DNA from: QHXW01 sp963847515
GTDB taxonomy: Bacteria > Acidobacteriota > Terriglobia > Bryobacterales > Bryobacteraceae
Assembly: GCA_963847515.1 (NCBI GenBank)
Contig: CAWKAA010000007.1
Location: forward strand, 806,001 to 870,000
Length of the DNA stretch: 64,000 bases
Direction: 5' to 3'
Under the pieces are notes generated by a model. The model made no database searches. It saw only the letters and a list, made by a program, of their open reading frames with translations, and was not told where the DNA came from. Of this stretch, positions 9,611-17,677 are shown piece by piece. How positions within the stretch are numbered: the stretch's first letter is position 1; each line of letters starts with the position of its first letter. The position numbers were made by a program, and so were the translations under genes.

Positions 9611-10972
9611 TTAGACGTGGATCACGCGTCGTGCGAGGCCGAGCGCCTCCGACCAGAATGCGCCCGACGAATGCATACACTCGACCACTTCGGCAACAGC
9701 CTGGACAAAGCTGTCCAGGTGACTGTCCCCGACGATCAGAGGCGGCGCAACTTTCAGAACCATGAAATTGTTGCCGCACATCTGCGTCAGGAAGCCCTTG
9801 TCCCGGAATAGCCGCATCACGATCACTTGTCCGAACATACCCGCGTGGATTTTCATGAACGCCTCGAACGGAACCCGCAAGCGCAGCTTCTCTGGCGCCT
9901 GGAACTCGATCCCGTTCAGAAGTCCGATGCCCCGGACTTCCTTAACCATTTCGTAACAGGAAAGAGCCGCGCGTAAGCGCTCGCGCACGTAGTCTCCTGC
10001 TGCCAGGGCGCGCTCGCCCAGACGCTCCCGTTCCAGCACATCCAGCGCCGCCAGGCCCGCGCGCATCGCCAGGCTGTTCTCACTGTAGGTCGATGTGTGC
10101 ACGATGGCGCGGTGGAGCGAGTTGTAGACCGAGTCGTAGATAGCATCGGACATCAACAAGGCTCCGCTTGGAATCAGGCCGCCGCTGAGCGCCTTGGCCA
10201 GTGCGACCATATCCGGCTCGACATCGAAGTGATGCGCCGCGAGGAAGCGGCCGGTCCGGTACATGCCGGTCTGCACCTCGTCCAGCACGAAGAGCGTGCC
10301 ATACCGCCGGCAGAGTGTCTGGGCTGCTTTGAGGTACTCGGCCTCCGGCACGCGGACTCCGCCTTCACCCTGAATCAGCTCCAGAATCAGCGCTGCGAAT
10401 CGGCGCGAAGCCAGCTTTTGCTCCAGCGCCTGGACGTCGCCGAAGGGAACAGATTCCGTCTCCGGAAGCAGCGGCCCGAAACCGTCGCGCCAGAAGGGAT
10501 CTCCCATGAGCGAGAGCGCCCCACACGTCAGACCATGAAATGCGCCTTCAGCATAAAGCAGCCCGGCGCGCCCGGTGTGCGCGCGCGAAAACTTGATGGC
10601 GGCTTCGATGGCCTCGCTTCCCGAACTCGAGAAGTAAGCCTTCTGCAAACGGCCGCCGGCGAGCGCGGTGAGCCGCCCCGCAAGTTCTCCCGCAAGCTCC
10701 GGGACGTGACTTTGCAGCATGGCCGGGCCTTGCTGCTCCAATTCCTTCTGAATCGCCTCAATGATTGCGGGGTGGTTGTGGCCGGTGTTGTGGACACAAT
10801 AGCCGGATAGAAAATCGAGAATGCGGCGGCCGTCCGTTGTAAAGAGTTCCGCGCCCGAACAGTGCTCGTAGCGAACGTTCATCTGCAGAACGTCGAGCAA
10901 TCTCACCCATTGCGGATTTACGCTTTCCCGGTAGGCCGTGTCGAAGCCGGCAGTAGCGGTCTGTAATGGCAT
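9611..10972 (-). CDS. class III (PLP) aminotransferase
   Basis: 453 residues from ATG 10972. The fold-type I class III pattern is intact: GSEAIEAAIKFSRAHTGR, FHGLTCGALS, LILELIQGEGG, LFVLDEVQTGMYRTG, and the PLP lysine in ALAKALSGG. It resembles acetylornithine/ornithine/4-aminobutyrate transaminases, but the dedicated neighbours (flavin reductase, YceI) argue against arginine metabolism. First gene of a three-gene minus-strand operon; divergent from the epimerase operon with a 148-base intergenic region that should hold both promoters. Confidence 0.88.
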   Translation of the reverse strand: MPLQTATAGFDTAYRESVNPQWVRLLDVLQMNVRYEHCSGAELFTTDGRRILDFLSGYCVHNTGHNHPAIIEAIQKELEQQGPAMLQSHVPELAGELAGRLTALAGGRLQKAYFSSSGSEAIEAAIKFSRAHTGRAGLLYAEGAFHGLTCGALSLMGDPFWRDGFGPLLPETESVPFGDVQALEQKLASRRFAALILELIQGEGGVRVPEAEYLKAAQTLCRRYGTLFVLDEVQTGMYRTGRFLAAHHFDVEPDMVALAKALSGGLIPSGALLMSDAIYDSVYNSLHRAIVHTSTYSENSLAMRAGLAALDVLERERLGERALAAGDYVRERLRAALSCYEMVKEVRGIGLLNGIEFQAPEKLRLRVPFEAFMKIHAGMFGQVIVMRLFRDKGFLTQMCGNNFMVLKVAPPLIVGDSHLDSFVQAVAEVVECMHSSGAFWSEALGLARRVIHV

Positions 10973-11120
10973 GTGCCGATTTTCCGTTTACAACCAGTCT
11001 ACTTCCAGCTAACGGACAGTTCATGTGACGCATACAATTTCACACGGGTTTCGATAACTTACGGGGCCCCCGATGTGTCCGGCGTTGCACGACCCTCCGA
11101 ATGCTATCATCGGGTTCTCG

Positions 11121-12104
11121 ATGTTCAATCTCTCCGAGGAACGGTTTTTCATCACCGGCGCGACCGGATTTGTGGGATCCGGCCTTGCCCGAAAACTGGT
11201 TGAACTCGGTTGCGAGGTACACGTTCTGGCGCGGCCAGGAGCTAATCGCTGGCGCCTCGAAGGGCTCGAAAACAAGCTTCATTTTCACGAGGGAGACCTT
11301 ACCGACCTCGAACGCCTTTCGCAGTTTATTCGTGCTATCGAGCCGACCATCATCTACCATCTCGCCGTTCACGGCGCCTATCCCAATGAAACGGACGCTG
11401 ATCGGATCATTTTGACGGATGTATTCGGCACGTGGAACCTGCTGAAAGCCTGTGCCGAGGTCGACTACAAACTGTTGATCAATACCGGCAGTTCTTCCGA
11501 GTACGGCGCCAAGCCCTATGCTATGCGCGAGACCGATCCGCTCGAGCCGCGCAGCTACTATGCGGTCGCGAAGTGCGCCCAGACCCTGGTTTGCGGATAC
11601 CGCGCGCACGCCGAACGCCGGCCCATCAACACGCTGCGTCTTTTTTCGGTTTATGGCCCGTACGAAGAGCCTTCGCGCTTCGTGCCCACGGTAATTCAAC
11701 GATGCCTGGAAGGCCGTGACCTCGATACCGTGCCGCCAGAGACCGCCCGCGATTTCATTTACGTGGACGATGCTGTTGAAGCCTTCCTACAAGTGGACGA
11801 ACTGAGTCTGCAGTACGGTGAGGTTTTCAACATCGGAAGCGGGGTTCAGTCCACAGTCAGCGACGTGATACAGCACGCCGTGAACCTTACCAGGGCCGGC
11901 ATCCAGGTTAACTGGGGAGCCATGGAGGGCCGTGCCTGGGACACGGACACGTGGCTCGCCGATTACAGCAAAGCGCGGCGTGCCCTGAAATGGGCTCCCA
12001 AAACCAGCCTGTCATCGGGCCTGGAGAAGACCATCCAGTGGTTCCGGTCCCGTGGGTACTGGAAGCCGCAACCCTATGCGTCACACGCTGTGCGCGGTCT
12101 GTGA
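11121..12104 (+). CDS. NAD-dependent nucleotide-sugar epimerase/dehydratase (SDR)
   Basis: 327 residues from ATG 11121; an upstream in-frame ATG at 11073 gives an extension with no sense. Extended SDR fold: nucleotide-binding GATGFVGSGLARKL at the N-terminus, DLTDLERL acidic strand, NTGSSSEYG, and the catalytic Tyr-x3-Lys in YYAVAKC. RLFSVYGPYEEPSRFV is the usual sugar-binding region. Closest in appearance to CDP/GDP/UDP-sugar 4,6-modifying enzymes; the exact sugar cannot be told. It opens a five-gene plus-strand operon for a modified sugar and its transfer; the next gene overlaps it by 29 bases. Confidence 0.88.
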   Translation: MFNLSEERFFITGATGFVGSGLARKLVELGCEVHVLARPGANRWRLEGLENKLHFHEGDLTDLERLSQFIRAIEPTIIYHLAVHGAYPNETDADRIILTDVFGTWNLLKACAEVDYKLLINTGSSSEYGAKPYAMRETDPLEPRSYYAVAKCAQTLVCGYRAHAERRPINTLRLFSVYGPYEEPSRFVPTVIQRCLEGRDLDTVPPETARDFIYVDDAVEAFLQVDELSLQYGEVFNIGSGVQSTVSDVIQHAVNLTRAGIQVNWGAMEGRAWDTDTWLADYSKARRALKWAPKTSLSSGLEKTIQWFRSRGYWKPQPYASHAVRGL

Positions 12105-12984
12105 CACGGATCGCTGGGACCGGCCGCTGTACTCGGAAGCGCTCGGTGATGGAGCTTTCACCAGCGAACGGTTTTCCGCTCGCCGCATGCCCGACCGCGT
12201 CCATTACCGCATGGTGCGCTGCGGGAGTTGCGGGTTGATCCGCTCCGACCCGGTTCTCGAAGAAGCTGAACTCGCCGGGCTCTATGCCGACAGTCAGTTG
12301 ACGTATGCGCCGGAGGCGGAATTCGCCGGCGACACCTATGCCCGTTACCTGCGCGAAGTGCTGCCGCTCGCGCCCGCACGGGACCGTCTGCTCGAAATCG
12401 GCTGCGGCAGCGGATTTTTCCTTGAGCGCGCTCTCGACCTCGGCTTTACGGAAGTATCCGGCGTAGAACCGAGCCGCGACGCTGTCGAAGCCGCGTCGTC
12501 CAGGGTGCGTAATGCCATCCACCTCGGTGGTTTTCGCGAGGGCCTGTTCCCCCAAAGCCATTTCAGCGTGATCTGCGGATTTCAGGTGTTCGACCACCTC
12601 TCGAATCCGAATGAAACACTCCACGAGTGCCGCCGCATTTTGCGTCCCGGAGGACTTATTCTTCTCATCCATCACGACGCCGCCGCGTGGACGCACCGCT
12701 TGCTTGGCGAGCGGAGTCCGATCATCGACGTCGAGCACATTTATCTCTACGATCGCGGCACGATGGCGCGAATCTTCGCTAAGAACGGCTTCGAAATTTT
12801 GCGCGTGTTTTCCGTAAGGAACCGATATCCCATCTACTACTGGACTGGCATGGCGCCCATCCCCGCCGGCCTAAAACGCCGGCTTGTTCCCAAACTTCGC
12901 AACTCCGCTTTGGGGCGCCGCGCCGTGGCTTGGAATGCGGGCAATCTTGGTATAGTGGGTTGTTTCAAACCGGAAAAAAATTGA
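12076..12984 (+). CDS. SAM methyltransferase with N-terminal zinc ribbon
   Basis: 302 residues from ATG 12076 (overlapping the epimerase). Residues 1-60 contain two CxxC pairs (CAVCD and CGSCGLIRSDP) of the zinc-binding domain that precedes sugar C-methyltransferases. The class I SAM motif I is LLEIGCGSGFFLERA, motif II GVEPSRDAVE, with GGLILLIHHD after it. Together with the adjacent epimerase it may C- or N-methylate a nucleotide sugar. The C-terminal Methyltransf_14 domain of classical deoxysugar C-methyltransferases is not seen, so the target remains open. Confidence 0.85.
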   Translation: MRHTLCAVCDTDRWDRPLYSEALGDGAFTSERFSARRMPDRVHYRMVRCGSCGLIRSDPVLEEAELAGLYADSQLTYAPEAEFAGDTYARYLREVLPLAPARDRLLEIGCGSGFFLERALDLGFTEVSGVEPSRDAVEAASSRVRNAIHLGGFREGLFPQSHFSVICGFQVFDHLSNPNETLHECRRILRPGGLILLIHHDAAAWTHRLLGERSPIIDVEHIYLYDRGTMARIFAKNGFEILRVFSVRNRYPIYYWTGMAPIPAGLKRRLVPKLRNSALGRRAVAWNAGNLGIVGCFKPEKN

Positions 12985-13001
12985 TCCACGCCAACCTCCC
13001 G

Positions 13002-13796
13002 ATGCTACAGGCACGCGCCCGCGCGGTGCGTGCGCGAGTCTTGCGGATGGCGCACGCCGGTAGAACCCCGCATGTCGCATCCGCTCTCTCGTGTGTGGAT
13101 CTTCTTGTTGCACTCTACTTTTCCGTGCTCCGCATCGATCCGGCGAAACCCGAAGACCCGGACCGCGATCGTCTGCTGCTCAGCAAAGGGCACGGTTGCA
13201 TGGCACAATATGGCGCGCTCGCTGAATGCGGTTTTTTTCCCGAAACGGTGCTCGAAGAATACGCGCGTGACGGCGGCAGGCTGGCCGAGCATCCCGGGCC
13301 GCATTGCGTTCCCGGAATTGAGGCCGCCACCGGCTCGCTCGGTCATGGCCTCCCCATCGGCGCCGGCCTGGCGCTTGCCGCAAAGGTGCGCGGCGCCAAC
13401 TATCGCGTGTTCGTGGTGCTGAGCGACGGAGAATGCTATGAGGGAAGTGTCTGGGAAGCGGCGCTTTTTGCGCCCGCACAGAGTCTCGCCGGCTTGACGG
13501 CCATCGTCGACTACAACGGCTGGTCCGCCATGGGGCGCACGCACCAAGCTATGGACCCTCTGCCCGAAAAATGGCGAGCCTTCGGATGGTCCGTTCAGGA
13601 AATTGACGGGCACGATGTGCAGACCCTCGCTTCAGTTCTGGCTGCGGTCCCGTTTGAGCCCGGGCGGCCCTCGGCCATCATCGCTCGAACCGTGAAAGGC
13701 AAAGGCGTCTCATTCATGGAAAACGACCTCGAGTGGCACTATCGCCCGCCCAATGACCAGGACTTACAGCGGGCATTGCTGGAGATCAGTGGATGA
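13002..13796 (+). CDS. transketolase, N-terminal (ThDP) subunit
   Basis: 264 residues from ATG 13002; TTG 12981 is a possible earlier start, but no clear ribosome site favours it. The thiamine-diphosphate domain is complete: THVA-like GRTPHVASALSCVDLLVALY, SKGHGCMAQYG, GSLGHGLPIGAGLA, and the GDG...N diphosphate motif as LSDGECYEGSVWEAA followed by AIVDYN. The gene ends in ATGA, overlapping the C-terminal subunit gene, so the two are made together. Split transketolases of this type outside central metabolism commonly transfer two-carbon units in specialised sugar pathways. Confidence 0.9.
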   Translation: MLQARARAVRARVLRMAHAGRTPHVASALSCVDLLVALYFSVLRIDPAKPEDPDRDRLLLSKGHGCMAQYGALAECGFFPETVLEEYARDGGRLAEHPGPHCVPGIEAATGSLGHGLPIGAGLALAAKVRGANYRVFVVLSDGECYEGSVWEAALFAPAQSLAGLTAIVDYNGWSAMGRTHQAMDPLPEKWRAFGWSVQEIDGHDVQTLASVLAAVPFEPGRPSAIIARTVKGKGVSFMENDLEWHYRPPNDQDLQRALLEISG

Positions 13797-14725
13797 GGGC
13801 GGCGTTTGTTCGCGGGTTGACCGCGGCAGCGCGGCAGGATCCGCGAGTTATGCTGCTCACCAGCGATCTTGGATTTAAGATCTTCGACGAATTTTCCAAC
13901 GAATTTCCCGGCCGTTTTCTGAATGTCGGCGTCGCTGAGAGCAACATGATCGGCGTGGCAGCTGGGCTGGCTTTGGGCGGAATGCGTCCGTTTGCCTACT
14001 CCATTGCGCCCTTCGCCACCCTGCGCTGCCTCGAGCATGTCCGCAACGATGTCTGTTATCACAAAGTGGCCGTCACCATCGTGGGTTTGGGCGCCGGATA
14101 TAGTTACGGCCATAACGGGCCCACGCATCACTCGCTCGAAGACATTGCCGTCATGCGGACCCTTCCCCATATGAGCGTCGTATGCCCAGGCGATCCTGTG
14201 GAGGTGGAGCAGGCGGTAGTCGCCGCAGCCGCCCATGGGTCGCCGATCTATCTTCGGATTGGCCGCGCGGGGGATCCTGTGGTGCACCGCAGTCCCGTGC
14301 GATTCGAGATCGGCCGGGCTATCACCCTGCGCGACGGCCGCGACTGCACGCTCATTTCCACCGGAAACATGCTGCCCATGGCTGTGGAAGTCTCCGATCG
14401 TTTGGGCGTGAGTTCGATTTCCTGCCGCGTGCTCAACATGCACACGGTCAAGCCCCTGGACGAGGCCGCGCTCCGAGCTTGTGCCGCTGAAACACGCGCG
14501 CTCTTCACCCTCGAGGAGCACAGCCGCATCGGAGGTCTGGGCTCCGCCATTGCGGAATGGCTGGCCATGAATCGCGTTTCCTGTCCGTTGTCTCTGTTCG
14601 GCGCCGAGGACAGCTTTGCGCCGTGTACCGGCAGCCAGGCTTATTTGCGGGCACTATGCGGCTTGACGCCAGAGCACGTCGCGGAATCGATTGCCTCCAG
14701 GCTTGCGAGTGTCCCATTATGCTAA
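13793..14725 (+). CDS. transketolase, C-terminal (Pyr/TKC) subunit
   Basis: 310 residues, start overlapping the preceding stop (ATGA). Pyrimidine-binding domain with the conserved catalytic glutamate in NVGVAESNMIGVAAGLA and the GAGYSYGHNGPTHHSLEDIA loop, followed by the transketolase C-terminal domain (TLISTGNML, RVLNMHTVKPLD, FTLEEHSRIGGLGSAIAE). It must pair with the product of the upstream gene to form the active site at the dimer interface. It overlaps the next gene by 7 bases. Part of the sugar-modification operon. Confidence 0.9.
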   Translation: MRAAFVRGLTAAARQDPRVMLLTSDLGFKIFDEFSNEFPGRFLNVGVAESNMIGVAAGLALGGMRPFAYSIAPFATLRCLEHVRNDVCYHKVAVTIVGLGAGYSYGHNGPTHHSLEDIAVMRTLPHMSVVCPGDPVEVEQAVVAAAAHGSPIYLRIGRAGDPVVHRSPVRFEIGRAITLRDGRDCTLISTGNMLPMAVEVSDRLGVSSISCRVLNMHTVKPLDEAALRACAAETRALFTLEEHSRIGGLGSAIAEWLAMNRVSCPLSLFGAEDSFAPCTGSQAYLRALCGLTPEHVAESIASRLASVPLC

Positions 14726-15666
14726 CCGATAAGGTGATCTCGGTGGTAGTGGCCTGTTATCGCGATGCGGGCAACGTGCGCGAGATGTACAGCCGGCTGT
14801 CCAGCGTGCTGCCGCAGGTAAGCTCCAGTTACGAGATTATTTTCGTCAACGACAACAGTCCCGACAACGCCGAGGAACTTCTGCTCGAAATCGCCGGGCA
14901 AGATGCGCACGTTACGGTCATCTCGCACAGCCGCAATTTCGGATCTCAGATGGCCTTCACGAGCGGGATGCGCCAGTCTCTCGGCGACGCCGTTATCCTG
15001 ATGGACGGCGATCTGCAGGACCCTCCGGAGACAATTCCGATGCTGGTCGCTGAATGGACGAGTGGCTACGACGTGGTGTACGGCGTGCGCGACCGGCGGC
15101 GCGAGAATCCGCTGATGGAAAGCGCCCGCAAGCTTTTCTACCGTCTCTACCGGCGATTGTCATACATCGACGTGCCCGTGGATGCGGGCGATTTCTCGGT
15201 CATGAGCCGGCGTGTGGTGGATGCCATGCTGCAGATGCCGGAACGCGACCGTTTCCTGCGAGGTTTGAGAAGTTGGGTCGGATTCCCGCAAACCGGCGTG
15301 CCCTACGTCCGCGCGGCCCGCTTCGCCGGCGAGTCCACCAATTCCCTGCTCGAAAACGTGCGCTGGGCCAAACGGGGAATCTTCTCCTTCTCCTACCGTC
15401 CGCTTGAATTGATTTCGCTGATGGCTTTGATGGTCACATTTCTCGCGGGCGCCGCCATCGTCATCTACTTCATCTTGTATTTCCTCATTCCAAACGCGCC
15501 GCACGGTTATCTCACCCTGCTGGTGGCCATCCTGTTACTCGGAGCCGTTCAACTGTTCAGTCTCAGTATCATCGCCGAGTATCTTGGGCGCGTATTTGAA
15601 GAGGTCAAGCAGCGGCCGCAATTCATCGTTCGGTCCATTACCAACGATCACCGGCCGAAGAACTAG
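14719..15666 (+). CDS. GT2 glycosyltransferase, polyprenol-phosphate sugar synthase type
   Basis: 315 residues from ATG 14719, overlapping the transketolase stop. GT-A fold with VVVACYRDAG start, IIFVNDNSPDN, SHSRNFGSQMAFTSGM and the DxD-like metal site in LMDGDLQDPPE. It has the DPMS/GtrB order: a catalytic domain of about 230 residues followed by two C-terminal membrane helices (about residues 235-260 and 270-300). Such enzymes load a sugar on undecaprenyl phosphate for later transfer in the periplasm. Last gene of the operon begun at 11121, giving a pathway: make a modified nucleotide sugar, attach it to a lipid carrier. Confidence 0.88.
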   Translation: MLTDKVISVVVACYRDAGNVREMYSRLSSVLPQVSSSYEIIFVNDNSPDNAEELLLEIAGQDAHVTVISHSRNFGSQMAFTSGMRQSLGDAVILMDGDLQDPPETIPMLVAEWTSGYDVVYGVRDRRRENPLMESARKLFYRLYRRLSYIDVPVDAGDFSVMSRRVVDAMLQMPERDRFLRGLRSWVGFPQTGVPYVRAARFAGESTNSLLENVRWAKRGIFSFSYRPLELISLMALMVTFLAGAAIVIYFILYFLIPNAPHGYLTLLVAILLLGAVQLFSLSIIAEYLGRVFEEVKQRPQFIVRSITNDHRPKN

Positions 15667-15786
15667 AACGCCAGATCCCAAGCAAAAACTGTTACAATAA
15701 AAGAGCCTTTTAAGCGTCCCGCACAACCTGGCTGGATCCGATATGCCTCGTCGAGCCCGCACAATTGAAAGACAAAGGGTAAGAGT

Positions 15787-15936
15787 ATGAAAAAGATCTT
15801 CGTAGGCAATTTGGACACAGCTTCCACTGAGGCCGCTATCCGGTCGCTGTTTGAGCCTCATGGAGCCGTGGATGGCGTGAAAGTCATCACCGGGCGGGAT
15901 ACGGTACGCCCGCGCGGCAGCAGTGGGCCGCGCTAG
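15787..15936 (+). pseudogene. truncated RRM (RNA-recognition motif) protein
   Basis: A 49-codon frame preceded by AAGGGTAAGAG. The first 40 residues are a clear RRM half: RNP2 motif KKIFVGNLD, helix EAAIRSLFEPHGAVDGVKV, then ITGRDTVRPRG. In intact bacterial RRM proteins this is followed immediately by RNP1 (FGFVEM-type) and a further 40 residues; here it instead runs into SSGPR and a stop. Neither of the other two frames restores a recognisable RNP1. It is therefore either a recent pseudogene, a sequencing/assembly lesion, or a genuinely minimal half-RRM peptide. The gene may still be expressed, as its ribosome site is intact. Confidence 0.7.
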
Positions 15937-16022
15937 CGTCGCGAACCTCGCCGGTAAGCGGCGCAATTGAGAAATCAAGAGCGGGTTGCGGCAGCCGCCC
16001 GCTGATGGAGGAGATCAAAGAT

Positions 16023-16223
16023 ATGGCTACTCGTTCGCGGACTACATTTAAGAAACGCCAGAAGGAGATCGCCCGCATGGAGTGGCAGCGCGATAAGGCG
16101 GCCAAAAGAGCGCAGCGGAAATTGACCGAGAAGCAGCCGGAAGGGGCGGATGAGCCGTCTGATAGCTTGACAGCCGATACCGATACCTTGACACCGGAAG
16201 AACCATCCAGCGTGGGCGAGTGA
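16023..16223 (+). CDS. small Lys/Arg-rich conserved-type protein
   Basis: 66 residues from ATG 16023, chosen over 16005 because GGAGGAG lies 9 bases upstream of it. The first half is a charged helix (RSRTTFKKRQKEIARMEWQR then KAAKRAQRKL) and the second half is acidic and Ser/Thr/Pro rich. The bipolar charge pattern resembles small nucleic-acid- or ribosome-associated proteins, and it lies right after the RRM remnant, which suggests an RNA-related role; that is inference. No family recognised. Confidence 0.6.
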   Translation: MATRSRTTFKKRQKEIARMEWQRDKAAKRAQRKLTEKQPEGADEPSDSLTADTDTLTPEEPSSVGE

Positions 16224-16288
16224 TTCTCGGACAAAGGCCGATTGCGCATAGCGGCGGCATGGCAGTACACGGATCAGACGGGGGAATC

Positions 16289-16642
16289 ATGGCATTGCGG
16301 TACATGGGGTTCGATCAGCGCCAGAACACACGCGCGTACAAGTTCGATTGCATCGCCGACGGGGAACCGGCCATCCGCATGGTGATCACTGCTGATCTGA
16401 CCTTGTTCCAGAAGCATCACATCGCCCTGCAAGAGGGTCCTGGTTTATGTGCTCAAAAACTGGCGGCGGATCTCGAAAAGCCGCAACCCGGGAGCCATGA
16501 ACTCACGGGCGAGGATCTTCTCGCTCACGCCAGCGCCCGGGCCGCCGTCGCCGCCCGCCAGGCCGAGATGCGCCGCAAGGGTGCGCGCCGCCGTGCCGCC
16601 TTCAAACCCCCGCCACACACCCCCTGGTCGCAACCACGCTAA
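16289..16642 (+). CDS. conserved-type hypothetical protein with basic tail
   Basis: 117 residues from ATG 16289; the frame is open back to 16220 with a poorer start. N-terminal ordered part (LRYMGFDQRQNTRAYKFDCI, ITADLTLFQKHHIALQEGP, LCAQKLAADLE) of about 65 residues, then an Ala/Arg-rich helix and a Pro-rich tail (FKPPPHTPW). The N-terminal domain looks compact and real, but I cannot place it in a named family. Cytoplasmic. Confidence 0.55.
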   Translation: MALRYMGFDQRQNTRAYKFDCIADGEPAIRMVITADLTLFQKHHIALQEGPGLCAQKLAADLEKPQPGSHELTGEDLLAHASARAAVAARQAEMRRKGARRRAAFKPPPHTPWSQPR

Positions 16643-16744
16643 CGTAGAGCGCCTTTTCCTTTTCGTGTTCTCGTGGCTCTGCGTTGAACCGATCTTTTCT
16701 TTCGCCGCGTGATACAATCCTGACTTCTTTTCCGAGGAGTCCTG

Positions 16745-17668
16745 ATGAAGCTCGCCGTCTTCATATTCTCCGCCGCTGCCATCATGTCTTTGGGTTTCGC
16801 ACAAAGCCACAGCGGGCCCTCTGAGCAGGCTTCCTGGGCCCCCAAGCCGCTGGAGATCCCCAAGTACGTTCCACCGCACAAACCCGTGACGCGCCTCGCT
16901 GAGCTCAAGAAGCAGCACGCCGGCCAAACCGAATGGCGGCAGGTGATTGTCGACGACGACCATCTGCATGGTGAGTACATCCAATCCGCCCCGGGATCTA
17001 AAGTTCCGCGGCGCTTTCACCCGGATACACGCGAGTTCTGGGCGGTCGTCGCTGGGCAGTTGCGCTTTGACATCGAAGGCCAGACGCCGATCGTTGCGAC
17101 CAAAGGCTCGCTAGTCCAGGTTCCGATGCAAACGATCTATTCGATCGAAACCATCGGCGACAAGCCTGCATTGCGCTACGAAGTGAATATCGCCCACGCG
17201 CAGACTTTCCATCCCGCCGATGTCGACCCGCCGGAAATGCCCGGCTTCAAGTGGCTGCAAGCCAAGCTCAATCGCAAGCCCGGTCCATACGACCGGGGCA
17301 ACAAGCCCCACGTGAATCTGTATGAGCTGGTCAAAGATCCCAAATTTCGTGGCCAGGCGTTTGTTACCGACGACCGGTCCTTTGCCAACATCATCTACGG
17401 CTATGAGAGGGAACTGCCGCCCATCGAGTTGAAAAATCGCGGGCATTACCATCCAGAGTGCGCCGAAAGCTGGCTCGTCATGATGGGAAAGATCCGCTAT
17501 CCCATCGAAGGCCAGGGCGTCATCATTGCAGACGAGGGCGACATCGTTTACGTGCCCAAATTCACCTTTCACGCGCCGCGTTATCAAACCAATCCTGCGT
17601 GCCGTCTGGCCATGAACGGGTATCCCAACATCGCCCACGTGCGCGATGCAGTGATGCCCGACGACTAA
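16745..17668 (+). CDS. exported double-cupin protein
   Basis: 307 residues, with GAGGAG seven bases before ATG 16745. Signal peptide (LAVFIFSAAAIMSLGFAQS). Two cupin domains follow: the first around residues 70-130 (PRRFHPDTREFWAVVAGQLRF), the second around residues 220-280 (NRGHYHPECAESWLVMMGKIRYPIEG, VYVPKFTFHAPRY). Histidines and a glutamate in both suggest metal sites. Bicupins include oxalate decarboxylases, dioxygenases and isomerases; being exported, it may act on an extracellular aromatic or sugar compound. Substrate unknown. The next gene begins 9 bases downstream. Confidence 0.75.
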   Translation: MKLAVFIFSAAAIMSLGFAQSHSGPSEQASWAPKPLEIPKYVPPHKPVTRLAELKKQHAGQTEWRQVIVDDDHLHGEYIQSAPGSKVPRRFHPDTREFWAVVAGQLRFDIEGQTPIVATKGSLVQVPMQTIYSIETIGDKPALRYEVNIAHAQTFHPADVDPPEMPGFKWLQAKLNRKPGPYDRGNKPHVNLYELVKDPKFRGQAFVTDDRSFANIIYGYERELPPIELKNRGHYHPECAESWLVMMGKIRYPIEGQGVIIADEGDIVYVPKFTFHAPRYQTNPACRLAMNGYPNIAHVRDAVMPDD

Positions 17669-17677
17669 AAATCCCGC

